From assembly GCA_963792895.1 (NCBI GenBank), contig CAWBYA010000007.1, positions 868,001-932,000 on the forward strand: 64,000 nucleotides of DNA, given 5' to 3'. Origin of the DNA: UBA6912 sp963792895 (lineage in GTDB: Bacteria; Actinomycetota; Acidimicrobiia; Spongiisociales; UBA5794). This document shows, piece by piece, positions 25,905-35,855 of this stretch. Within the stretch, counting starts at the first letter, position 1. Each line of letters starts with the position of its first letter. The notes below the pieces were generated by a model that was not told the origin of the DNA, did not search any database, and saw nothing but the letters and a program-made list of their open reading frames with translations. A program made the position numbers and the translations under genes.

Positions 25905-26693
25905 CTAGCCGGCCGGTCGGCGAGTGGGTTCGGAGGTTGACAATCTACCTCGGCCAAACCGCTCCCGAAGGATCGTGACGAGGATGCGCACGCCGTCGCG
26001 GACGGCGTGGAGGTTGCTGACCCCGTGGATTCGGCGTGCCTCGAAGCTCGGCACCTCGGCGACCCTCAGGTTCGCCTTGAGGGCGCGCACGTTGATGAGT
26101 GTCTCGATCTCGAAGCCCCGGACGTCCGGATCGAGCACTTCCAGCGCATGTCGCCAGAACGCAAAGTAGCCGTAGCAGAGGTCGGAGTAGCGACCCCCGA
26201 AGAGAATGCGGACCACCGAGAGAAGACCAAGGTTGCCGAGCCGCCGGTGCATCTCCATGTCGACGGTGCCGCCGCCCTGGGCGAATCTCGATCCCTTGAC
26301 GAGGTCTGCTCCCGCCATGAGCTGACCCACGTAGGCGTGGAGCTCGGCCGGGTCCATCGACCCGTCGGCGTCGATGGCGGCGATGATGTCGCCCCTGGCG
26401 ACGCGAAAGCCGGCCGTCAGTGCCGCTCCCTTTCCAGGCGTGGGTTCGAGCACGAGGGTGACGTCGGGAATGACCTCACGCGCCCGCTCGACAGTCCGAT
26501 CGGTCGACCGTCCGTCGACGATGACGACCTCGTCCACCCAGGCAGGAACGTGCCGCAGCACGTGTGCGATGTTGGCTTCCTCGTTCAATGTTGGGATCAC
26601 GAGGCTCACGGCCGGCATATGGTCGGCCCAGAGACGCGTGAGAAGCGTGGCTGGTTGGCCCTGGCCTCTAGGACGCGCAGCAATCATGTTCAT
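25905..26693 (-). CDS. Family 2 glycosyltransferase (dolichyl-phosphate-mannose-synthase-like)
   Basis: 262 residues. SLVIPTLNEEANIAHVLRHV, VDGRSTDRT and AAIDADGSMDP form the nucleotide-sugar site of the DPM1/GtrB-like group, and KGSRFAQGGG follows. No C-terminal membrane helices are present, so it is probably a soluble or peripheral polyprenyl-phosphate sugar synthase. ATG 26693 has a GGGGGA ribosome site. It is first in the leftward glycan operon, with 29 bases to the next gene. Confidence 0.9.
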   Translation of the reverse strand: MNMIAARPRGQGQPATLLTRLWADHMPAVSLVIPTLNEEANIAHVLRHVPAWVDEVVIVDGRSTDRTVERAREVIPDVTLVLEPTPGKGAALTAGFRVARGDIIAAIDADGSMDPAELHAYVGQLMAGADLVKGSRFAQGGGTVDMEMHRRLGNLGLLSVVRILFGGRYSDLCYGYFAFWRHALEVLDPDVRGFEIETLINVRALKANLRVAEVPSFEARRIHGVSNLHAVRDGVRILVTILRERFGRGRLSTSEPTRRPAG

Positions 26694-26903
26694 TCCCCCG
26701 TGGTGGTGGGTATGGCCCGGCGTTGGTTCGTTCGCCTCAGAGATGTGCGGCCACCAACCGTTCACCTTGTGGTGACGCGAACCTACACCCTTGGAGCTAC
26801 GGAGGGCAACATCCGCTGCTCGATATGGGTCGATAGGCCCAGCAATCGAGCTAGCCAAGTCTCCAGACGTTGATACACTTGGAGAGTTCGGGTCATGCAA
26901 ACA

Positions 26904-26921
26904 CCTGCCGGCAACGGCAGG
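26904..26921 (+). promoter_or_regulatory. GNRA-loop hairpin before ribosome site of giant secreted protein
   Basis: CCTGCCG-GCAA-CGGCAGG is a perfect 7-bp stem with a GCAA tetraloop. It directly abuts the AGGGGGG ribosome site of the ATG at 26938. It could modulate translation or stabilise the 5' end. It is the only structure noted in the 244-base divergent gap (26694-26937), which must also hold the promoters of the two flanking genes. Confidence 0.4.
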
Positions 26922-26937
26922 AGGGGGGACGAGTTCG

Positions 26938-29900
26938 ATGGTGCGCACTCTTGCTCATCGGTGTATGCGCGCGGCCGTCGCGGCACTTCTCGTCGCCGTT
27001 TCGCTCGTCGCCGTTGCTCCCGAGCCGGCATCGGCCAACACCTATCCGCAGGGATTGGTGGTGAACGATGACCCCGTCGGCTTCACGCCCAACATCCTGG
27101 ATGGTCACGTCAACGCGATCACAACCGTGGGGAACCGCGTCATCGTGGGCGGCACCTTCACGCAGGTGAAGAACGCAGGGAGCTCCACGGTGCTCACCCG
27201 CAACTACATCTTCGCCTTCGACCGCACGACCGGTGCCGTCGACACCGGCTTCGTCCCGACGCTGAGCGGGAACGTGGAGGCACTCGAGCCGGGAGCCGAT
27301 GGCACGTCCGTGTACGTGGGAGGCAGCTTCTCCACCGTGAACGGTGTCTCCAGCTATGGCATCACCAAGCTCGACACTGCCACCGGTGCCAGGGTCACGG
27401 CGTTCACAGCCACCACCGCAGGCAAGGTGCGCGACATCGCACTCTCTGGCAGCACGCTCTACCTCGCAGGTGACATCTGGTCGATCAACGGCGTCCCACG
27501 CTCACGTATGGGGGCCGTGGATGCGATCTCCGGCGCCGTCGACACCACGTTCACGATCGGCACCACCGCGCCCCGGGTATCGGTCGACTGGGTGTCGAGG
27601 ATCGACGTGAGTCCCGACGGGACCCAGATGGTCATCCTGGGGAACTTCCTCGAAGTCGCGGGTCTGGATCGCAAGCAGATCGCCGTCCTCGACTTGACGG
27701 GCCCTCAGGCAGCCGTCGCCGACTGGTCCACCGAACAATATGCGCCCGGCTGCAGCGGCTCGTTCTGGACCTATATGCGGGACGTCGAGTATTCGCTGGA
27801 TGGGTCGTTCTTCGCCGTGGTCACGACGGGAGGCCCCTACACCGGCACGCTGTGCGACACCGCAGCACGCTGGGAGTCTTCGGCCTCTGGATCGCTTCTC
27901 AAGGAGACATGGGCCGATTGGAGCGGCGGTGACACGCTGACGGCGGTCGCAGTCTCCGATGTCGCGGTGTACATCGGAGGCCATCAGCGCTGGATGAACA
28001 ACCACCTCGGCAAGGACAGCGCCCTCGTCGGCGCCGTGTCCCGCGAAGGGATCGCCGCTCTCGACATCGTGAACGGTGTGCCCCTGTCGTGGAACCCGGG
28101 CAAGGACCGCGGCATCGCCGTCTGGGACCTGCACCTCTCCGACCTCGGGCTGTACGTCGGCTCCGACACCGACTTCACCGCCGGTGAGTACCACGCCAAG
28201 CTGGCCCAGTTCCCTCTCGCAGGCGGGACGCCCATCCCGGTGACGACCGCGGCGACGCTGCCGACCACCGTCTATACGGGCCAGAGCGGCACGACGCTGA
28301 ACCAACGCTCGTACGACGGCGCACTGTTCGGTGGCGTCTCCACGGTGCCCGGCAACCCCATCGACTGGACCAATGTGCGCGGCGCTTTCTACGAGGCCGA
28401 CTCGATCTACTACATGAACGGGTCGAGTCTGGTTGCCCGCACGTTCGACGGCGCGTCGTTCGGCTCCGCCGTCACGCAGCCATCGTGGCCCGACTGGTCG
28501 ACGGCGACCTCTGCGGCATGGGACAACGGAAGGCTCTACTACACGCAATCGGGCAGCAGCCAGCTCCGGTACCGCTACTTCTCGCTCGAGAGCGGCATCG
28601 TCGGCAGCCAGACGTTCACTCTCGCCGACGGGCTCAGTTGGACGAACGTCGTGGCCATGGACTTCCTGGCAGGTGGCCTGTACTACGCGACGAGCGACGG
28701 GAACCTGTGGAAGGTCGACGTCGCAAACGGCGTGCCCGTCAACGGCACGCAGCAGCTCGTCAGCGGGCCCGGCGTCGGGGACGGCCGCAACTGGGCGGTG
28801 CAGGCGTTGTTCTTCCTCAGCACGGACGGCGCGCCGACTGTCGGTGTGACTGCGCCGGCAAACGGCGCCATCGTGTCGGGCAACGCCGTGACCGTCAGTG
28901 CCACCGCCTCAGACGACGACGGTGTCGACCAGGTGGAGTTCTTCGCCGGCGGCGTCTCGGTCGGCGTTGACAGCAACGGCGCAGACGGATGGTCGGTGTC
29001 GTGGAACAGCACAGGGGGTCCAGACGGTCCGCTCACTCTCACCGCCACGGCGACCGACACGGTGGGCCAGACGGCTTCAGACAGCGTCGACGTCACCGTC
29101 GACAATCTCGGGCCCGCCGTCTCCATCACCGCGCCCGCCGACGGCGCCACCGTCGCAGGGGTGGTCGGCGTCAGTGCGGACGCTACCGATACGGTCGGTG
29201 TGGACCAGGTGGAGTTCTTCGCCGACGGCGCATCCATCGGCGTCGACACCAATGGCGCGGATGGTTGGTCGGCCAATTGGGATTCCTCGGCCTTGCCCGA
29301 TGGTGCAGTCGCGGTTTCAGCGACGGCGATGGATACATTCGGACGCAGCGCCTCTGACGCCATCTCGGTGACGGTCGACAACTCAGGTGGCGGCGTCGTT
29401 CTCATGGTCGTCGGCAACCCTGCATCCCTCTCGACGGGTGACACCGCAGTGCGCGACCGCCTCGAGAGCATGGGCTACTCCGTGACGGTCGTCGACGACA
29501 ACACGACCACGGCCGCCGAGGCGGCGGGGACCTCGTTCGTGCTGATGTCATCGACCATCAACTCCAACGTGCTCGGCGCCACGTTCCGGGACGTGGCCCA
29601 ACCCGTGTGGGTGGCCAAGCCGTGGTCGCTCGACGACATGCTGATGACCGGAACGGCGTCCGGGGTCGACTACGGCACGCTCTCGTCGGCGACCATCGCC
29701 ATCACCGATGCGACGCATCCGCTTGCGGCCGGTCGCTCGGGCACGATCACTGTGACCACCGGCTCGCGGACGATGTCGTACGGGGTCCCGGGTGGCGACG
29801 GCACCGTGGTCGCAACGGCAGGCGGTCAACCGACGACTTTCGTATACGCCGCCGGCGACACACTTGTTGGTGGGACGACGGCGGCCGGGTGCCGCCTGAC

Positions 29901-31861
29901 CTCGTCGGTCTTTCAAAGCGCGCCTGCGAACTTCACTGCAGACGGATGGGCGCTGTTCGACGCCGCAGCCGACTATGCAGGGGACAACTGTCAGGCCACG
30001 GCACCACCTGTGGCAGGCGACCACGTGATCGTGATCTCGGTCGACGCGCTGCGGCCTGATGCGGTGACGTCGCAAGGCCCCGCCGCCCTCCCGAACCTGT
30101 ATCGGTTCATCGATGAAGGCGCAACCACCGGCAACGCGCGCACAGTCTTCGAGGCAACGCAGACGCTGCCCAACCATGTGTCGATGGTGACGGGGGCGCC
30201 CGTCGAGGGACTCGACGGCCACAACGTCACCTTCAACGAGGACAACGGCCTCACTGTGCACGATGCCGCCGGCCGCTACGTGCCCAGCATGTTCGACGTT
30301 GCCCATGATGCGGGTCTGTCGACGGGCCTCTTCGCCGGCAAGCCGAAGTTCGACTTCATCGACCGGAGCTGGGATGCGGCAAACGGGGCGGCGGACACAA
30401 CGGGGGCCGATGACGGTACGGACAAGATCGACTACTACGAGCGGGGAGGAGGTTCAGTCATCACGGCGTCTTTCCTGAGCGAGATGGCAACCAGCCCCTT
30501 CAACCTCAGCATGGTCCACTATGCGGAGCCCGACGCGGCAGGCCACGACTTCGGCTGGATGTCGCCCGAGTATCTGGCATCCGTGCAGCAGGTCGACGGC
30601 TACGTCGGCCAGATCCTCGACGCCGTGGAGGCGGACCCCGATCTCAGCCCGAATACCGTCGTGGTGCTGGTCACCGACCATGGCGGCACCGGCACCGAAC
30701 ACTCGGACGAGACCCTCGCCGACAATTACACGATCCCGTTCTACGCATGGGGCGCGGATGTGCCTGCCGGTGCGTCGCTCTACACGATGAACGGTGGATC
30801 GCGGATCGATCCGGCAACCGGCCGGCCCGATTACGCGGCCACGCCGCAGCCGGTTCGCAACGCCGATGCCGCCAACCTCCTGCTCGACGTGCTGGGGCTC
30901 GGGGCCGTTCCCGGCTCGACCATCAACGCGCTGCAGGACCTCACTGTCACGGGTGATCCCGGCTCAGACGTTCCGCCAACGGTGACGCTCACCGCACCCG
31001 CGGATGGAGCGACGGTTGCCGGCACCATTGCGGTTGCGGCCGACGCATCGGACGACATTGCCGTGGTGCAGGTCGAGTTCTTTGCCGACGGCGTCTCGCT
31101 TGGAGCAGACTCGGACGGCAGCGACGGATGGAGCGTCTCGTGGGACACGACGACGGCGCCTGATGGGCCGGTGTCGTTGACGGCAACGGCCACAGACACC
31201 ACGGCGCAAACGGCGACGGATGCCGTGTCGGTGACCGTGGTCAACACCAGCGCCGGCGTGGTGGTGATGGTCGTCGGCAATCCCATCAACCCGGCGACTC
31301 AGGATGCCGCCGTTCGTGACCAGTTGCTGGGCGCGGGCTATACGGTCGATCTCGTCGATGACAACGGAGTCACCTCCGCAGCCGCAGCGGGAGCATCTCT
31401 CGTCATCATCGCTTCTTCGGTCAACACCGGTGCCGTCGGTTCCAGCTTCCGTGATGTCGCTGTGCCCGTGTGGGTCGCCAAGCCGTGGCTGCTGGACGAC
31501 ATGGGCTTGACGGGGACGTCCAACAACACCGATTTCGGTACGGTGAAGGCATCGACGCTGACCATCGTCGATGCGGCGCAGCCCGATGGCCGGCGGATAC
31601 AGCGGCGACGTCGCCGTGGCGTCGAGCAACAAGTCGATCTCGTTCGGTGTGCCCGGCGCAGCAGCCGATGTGGTTGCGACGGTTGCCGGGACCCCGGCGA
31701 TATTCGCATACGAGAGCGGCGATGTGCTGGCCGACGGGTCGACGGCGGCTGCGTGTCGGCTCCACTTCCCGATGTTCCAGACGGCCGTGTTGTCGTACAC
31801 GACCGACGGTTGGAACCTGTTCGATGCTGCCGCCGCATATGCGGCCGGCGGATGCGGCTAG
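26938..31861 (+). CDS. Giant secreted multidomain protein with phosphodiesterase domain (late frameshift)
   Basis: About 1640 residues if one extra base near 31583 is discounted. A signal peptide ends at about 33. Residues about 40-640 form beta-propeller-like repeats (VIVGGTFTQV, VYVGGSFSTV, LYLAGDIWSI). Two Ig-like repeats follow (VTAPANGAIVSG, ITAPADGATVAG, each with QVEFFA), then a class-I-amidotransferase-like module (VVLMVVGNPASLS...VWVAKPWSLDDM). A type I phosphodiesterase/alkaline-phosphatase domain comes next, with SVDALRPD, nucleophile region ATQTLPNHVSM, AEPDAAGHDFG and VTDHGG. A third Ig repeat and a second copy of the amidotransferase-like module end the protein. Past 31583 the sequenced frame becomes Arg-rich, while the other frame continues the module (FGVPGAAADVVATVAGTP) to TAG at 31861. 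The phosphatase domain is intact. It is probably surface-exposed; the substrate is unknown. Confidence 0.85.
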
Positions 31862-31872
31862 CCGGACCCGGT

Positions 31873-32553
31873 GTGAAGCCGATCGTGAGACGCCGGTGCA
31901 TCGTCGCTCTGTGGGCGGTACTCGCGATCGTTGCTACCTCGTGTGGAGGAGACGACGCCGGCTCTGGTCCGGGCGACCGTGCCCCCGATACGTCGACGAC
32001 GACCCCCGCACCCTCCGCCGCCTCCAGCGTGACCATCCCAACGGCGGCTCCATCGTCGCAGGCTCCTCCGGCACCGGACTCTGGCCCGCCGTCCACGCTC
32101 GAGGGCCCGCGCACGACGGCGCTCGGCCACAGACGATGACCCGGTCCCCGTTGGGGAGGTGCTGGAGTTCGCGGGGCTGTGGGACATCGCGGTCACCGCC
32201 GTCGATCTCGATGCTGCAGACTGAGGTGGTCGCGTTCGCGGATATCAATCCCGCGCCGGCACCGGGTTACCAGTATGTGCTTGGTCACGATTGAGGGCGT
32301 GTATCTGGGGGAGCGGGTGGCCCAACCCGTCTTCGAGTGGGCGATGGAGTCCGGTGACGACACGTTCTCACCCTCGATCCCGGGGTGCGGCGTCATCCCC
32401 GATTCGATCTACGACATCGTCGAGGTGATTCCAGGCGAGCAGTTCCTCGCCAACGTGTGCATGCCGGTGCCTGAGGCCAGCATCGCCGCCGGTCTCAGGC
32501 TCTATTTGCAGCCCCCCGGGGACGAACCTCGGTACTTCGAACTCGTCGGGTAG
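31873..32553 (+). pseudogene. DUF4352-like secreted lipoprotein, broken by three +1 frameshifts
   Basis: The pieces, read in order through three frames, give a 225-residue protein. A signal peptide with lipobox VATSC is followed by a Thr/Pro/Ser-rich linker, then DPVPVGEVLEFAGLWDIAVT, then EVVAFADINPAPAPGYQYVL, then VTIEGVYLGERVAQPVFEW and GCGVIPDSIYDIVEVIPGEQ. This is the layout of DUF4352-like extracellular domains. Joins fall near 32101-32135, 32219-32224 and 32278-32287, each needing removal of one base. The total length less three bases is divisible by three. It may be a real pseudogene or an intact gene with sequence errors. GTG 31873 is the likely start. Confidence 0.75.
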
Positions 32554-32576
32554 CCGCGTCTCTGGGAGGGCGGCGG

Positions 32577-33709
32577 CTAGTCCCGGTCTCGTGACGGCAA
32601 GTTGTGATCGATGGGGATCACAGCACGGAGCGTGGTGCCCCTGCCGGGAGCGGTGAGGATCTCGAGGTTTCCGTTTGCCTGGAGGGCCCGGGCCCTGAGA
32701 TTCACGAGCCCTAGGCCTCCGTAGTGCCCATTGGGATCGAAACCCTTGCCCGCGTCGCTGACGCTGATCGTGATCGAGTCGTCGGCGCCGAAGAGGACGA
32801 CCTGGACCCATTGTGACCCGCTGTGGCGCAGCGCATTGGAGGTGGCCTCTTTGACGATGTGCAGCACCGAGTCTGCGACTCCGGTTGGCAACCCGTCGTA
32901 CGTGCCGTCCACCACCACCCTGGCATTGACCCCGTGGGCGTCGGCCAGCTCCTCGACCAGCTCGTGGACCTCGTCGGCCAACAGCCGGCTCGGTTCGAGC
33001 TGCCGCAAGTCGAGGATGAGGTGGCGCAGTGACGTGATGCACGAGTCGATGCGGCGGACCTCGTTCCGGAGCGCCGTGGCGGTGTCGTCGTCACGAGTCG
33101 ACTCGGCGAGCGCCTGGAGAGAGAGGCCAATCGCAAAGAGGTCTTGGATCGTGTCGTCATGGACATCGCGTGCGATCCGGGCGCGGTCTTCGGCGACCGC
33201 GGCGCGACGGAGGCGCTGGTGGATGCGGGCGTTGGCAACCGCAAAGCCACCGACCATCGCCAGCGCTTCGATCGCCCGCTCGTCGTCCGCAGTGAACCCG
33301 CCGGCCTTTTCGGTCAAGTAGAGGTTGCCGAAGACGGCTTCGCCAGTACGGACGGGCACTCCGAGGAAGCTGCGCATCGACGGGTGGTTCTCGGGGAACC
33401 CGCTCGAATCGGGATGTGCAGCGATGTCGTCGAGTCGTACCGTGGCGGCGGAGCGGGTGATGGTGCCGAGAAGGCCGATACCGATCGGCTGATGGCCGAT
33501 CAACTCTGCCGTCGCCTCCTCCATGCCCTCGTGGATGAACTCGACGAGGTAGCCGTCGCGGCCCAACAACGCCGAGCGCGCCGTATCGCTGCTCCGGTGA
33601 TGTCTATCGCAGATCGGACGATCGAGCGCAACACATTGCGGAGCTCGCCCTCCTCGGACACCCGGATGGCGGCGTCGAAGAGCCTCGTCAAGAGATCGGG
33701 GTCGAGCAC
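32577..33709 (-). CDS. DevS/DosS-like GAF histidine kinase (two frameshifts near N-terminus)
   Basis: About 376 residues after correcting two extra bases near 33565 and 33587. The N-terminal segment LLTRLFDAAIRVSEEGELRN leads into a GAF domain (residues about 15-165, ending GNLYLTEKAGGFTADDE). The NarL-type kinase core follows, with phosphoacceptor IARDVHDDTIQDL, N-box EATSNALRHSGS, and ATP motifs DAGKGFD and GGLGLVNLR. This layout matches DevS/DosS oxygen-redox sensors, but only one GAF is visible. Its heme ligand cannot be judged. Without correction, the frame encoding the kinase extends from 33734 with an unrelated N-terminus. It diverges from the DevR-like gene. Confidence 0.82.
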
Positions 33710-33751
33710 CGGGAGCGGTCATGTGCTCATCCACGATACCGGCGTCGGCGA

Positions 33752-33771
33752 CGGGGGTCGAAAGGCCCGAA
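33752..33771 (+). promoter_or_regulatory. DosR-like box between divergent kinase and regulator
   Basis: CGGGGGTCGAAAGGCCCGAA agrees with the DosR consensus TTSGGGACTWWAGTCCCSAA at 15 of 20 positions and resembles the box at 7879. It lies between the starts of the DevS-like and DevR-like genes, where autoregulation would be expected. A GGGGCCGCGGACCCC palindrome follows at about 33777-33791. Regulation is inferred. Confidence 0.5.
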
Positions 33772-33838
33772 TCGAAGGGGCCGCGGACCCCCAGCGGTGG
33801 GGTTGCGACCGGGTACCGTTGTGCCAGGTGGATGCTGG

Positions 33839-34501
33839 ATGCGGATACTGCTCGTTGATGATCATGAGGTTGTGCGTGAAGGTCTGCGCAATCTGCTGAC
33901 GACGCACCCCGAGATCGAGGTTGCGGGAGAAGCAGGCGACGGGGCTTCCGCTATTCGCCGCGTCGGTTACGACTCGCCCGATGTCGTGGTCCTCGACATG
34001 CGCCTGCCGGACATGAGTGGCGTCGAAGCTTGCCAGTCGATCATCGAGCGGTTTCCCGACGTCAAGGTCGTGATGCTGTCTGCGTACGCCGACGAGGAGG
34101 CCATCACGGAGGCGATTCGGGCCGGTGCATCCGGCTACCTCGTCAAACAGCTCGACGGCTCTCGACTCGTGGACGCCGTCCTCCGCATCGGGCGAGGCGA
34201 GAGCGTCGTCGACTCAACCGTCACCGAACGGCTCTTCGATCGTATACGCGGCGTGCGCAAGCGCTCCCGGCTCGACGTCTTGAATGAGCGCGAACGACGC
34301 ATTCTCGACCTCATCGCCGATGGGCTCACCAACAGGGAGATCGCCGATGAGATCTACCTGGCCGAGAAGACTGTCAAGAACCACGTCTCCCGCATCCTCG
34401 GCAAGCTCGGGTTCCACAACCGCAGCGAGGCTGCCGCCTATATCGCCCGGATGCGCCGCAACGAGGCGGATGCCCTGCCACCCGAGGAGTGGGCGACCTG
34501 A
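33839..34501 (+). CDS. NarL/DevR-family response regulator
   Basis: 220 residues. The receiver domain has acidic residues LVDDHEVV, phosphoacceptor Asp in VVVLDMRLPDMSG near 54, and Lys in YLVKQLDG. The C-terminal LuxR helix-turn-helix reads LNERERRILDLIADGLTNRE and AEKTVKNHVSRILGKLGF. It closely resembles DevR/DosR. ATG 33839 has AGGTGG upstream. It probably pairs with the divergent kinase and may bind the GGG...AGTCCC-type boxes. It is intact even though its neighbours are frameshifted. Confidence 0.92.
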   Translation: MRILLVDDHEVVREGLRNLLTTHPEIEVAGEAGDGASAIRRVGYDSPDVVVLDMRLPDMSGVEACQSIIERFPDVKVVMLSAYADEEAITEAIRAGASGYLVKQLDGSRLVDAVLRIGRGESVVDSTVTERLFDRIRGVRKRSRLDVLNERERRILDLIADGLTNREIADEIYLAEKTVKNHVSRILGKLGFHNRSEAAAYIARMRRNEADALPPEEWAT

Positions 34502-34599
34502 AGACTCGTTCCGGCGTGGACGAGGTACCGGAAGCGGCATGCGGTCCACGCACGAACGGGTCTGACTGAGTTCGCAGTCCGTCCGTGTAGCCTCCTGGC

Positions 34600-35243
34600 G
34601 TGGCCCGGAGCATCCGCATTCTCGTGGTCGACGACCACAGCGTCGTCCGTGCTGGTGTCGTCGGCTTTCTCGGTCGCCAGGACGGGTTCAAGGTCGTGGC
34701 GGAGGCAGAGAGCTGTGCGACGGCGGTCGAGGCGGCGCGCGAGCACAAGCCCGATATTGCCGTCGTCGACGTGCAACTCCCCGACGGGTCCGGGGTCGAC
34801 CTCTGCAACCGACATTCCGGCCATCTCGCCGGACACGGGTGTCGTCGCTGTTCACGAGCTTCGCCGAGCCGGAGCTCCTCCAGCGTGCACTCGCTGCGGG
34901 TGCGCGCGGCTACGTCCTGAAGCGCATGGACCTGTCGTCGCTGGCCGAGACGGTCCGTGCCGCTGCAGACGGCAGCATCCTCATCGATCCGGATGCGCAG
35001 GAGGCGTTGCGGGCCGTCCAGAAGGGCGGCGACGCCGACGGCCCGATGTCGCGCCTGTCCCAGCAGGAGCGGCGCGTGCTCGAGCTGATCTCAGAAGGCA
35101 ACACCAACCGGCAGATCGCAGCGACACTCGATCTCGCCGAGAAGACGGTGAAGAACTACGTGTCGTCTGTGTTGCGCAAGCTCGGGGTGGCGCGCCGGTC
35201 CGAGGCCGCCGCATTCATGGCAGCCCACGACAACCCCCGCTGA
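34600..35243 (+). pseudogene. Second NarL/DevR-family regulator, interrupted by two frameshifts
   Basis: Corrected length is 213 residues. The receiver start ILVVDDHSVVRAGVVGF and DIAVVDVQLPDGSGVDLC (phosphoacceptor Asp) are in one frame. DIPAISPDTGVV is in a second. FTSFAEPELLQRALAAGARG, Lys in YVLKRMDL and the LuxR domain (LSQQERRVLELISEGNTNRQ, AEKTVKNYVSSVLRKLGV) are in a third. The two extra bases fall near 34806 and 34848. If the breaks are real, the DNA-binding part (34839-35243) might be made alone. It is 98 bases downstream of the first regulator. Confidence 0.8.
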
Positions 35244-35276
35244 CCTGGGCGTGTAACGCCTGAGGTGTGAAGTGGC

Positions 35277-35855
35277 GTGAACGGGTGGATGGACGCCGAG
35301 GAAGATCGAACCGACGCCGAGCTGCTGAGGGCGTCTCGGCGTGATCCGGCGGCCTTCCGCACCTTCTATGACCGATGGGCGCACGAGATCATGGCCTACT
35401 GCTACCGCCGCACTTGGGATCCCGAGGTCGCCGCCGACCTGACGGCGGAGACGTTTGCGATTGCGTTTGAGAAGCGAGCCCGATTTCGGGACATGGGCCG
35501 GCCTGCGGGAGCGTGGCTCTACGGCATCGCCGCGCGTGAGCTCAAGCGCTTCCGACGCCGCTCCCTGACCGAACTGCGTGCCGTGCGCCGTCTCGGCGTG
35601 CAGCTCCCAGACCTCGACGAAGAGTCGTTCTCGCGAATCGAGGAGCTGGTCGATCTGGCGCCGCTGCGGCAGACGCTCGAAGCAGCGCTCGTCGAGATGA
35701 CCGAACAAGACCGCGAGGCACTGCGGTTGCGCGTGATCGAAGGCAAGCCCTACGCGCTGGTTGCCGCCGAGCTGTCGTGCTCCGAGGGCGCAGCCCGGGT
35801 CCGCGTCCACCGCGCCCTCAGTCGTCTCCATGCCACGATGGAGCGTTTGCCATGA
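35277..35855 (+). CDS. ECF sigma-70 family sigma factor
   Basis: 192 residues. Region 2 is visible as FRTFYDRWAHEIMAYCYRRT with DLTAETFAIAFEKRARF, and region 4 as LRLRVIEGKPYALVAAELSC with EGAARVRVHRALSRL. GTG 35277 has GAGGTG nine bases upstream; ATG 35289 lacks one. The stop overlaps the next gene as ATGA. The coupled membrane protein occupies the anti-sigma position. Target promoters are not identified. Confidence 0.92.
   Translation: MNGWMDAEEDRTDAELLRASRRDPAAFRTFYDRWAHEIMAYCYRRTWDPEVAADLTAETFAIAFEKRARFRDMGRPAGAWLYGIAARELKRFRRRSLTELRAVRRLGVQLPDLDEESFSRIEELVDLAPLRQTLEAALVEMTEQDREALRLRVIEGKPYALVAAELSCSEGAARVRVHRALSRLHATMERLP

Noticed and set aside
26890..26940. Possible cyclic-di-GMP (GEMM) riboswitch before the giant secreted protein
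   Set aside because: A GCAAAC-like stretch and a GNRA-loop stem are present, but the second conserved half (GGGACGCAAAGC and P1 closing) is missing.
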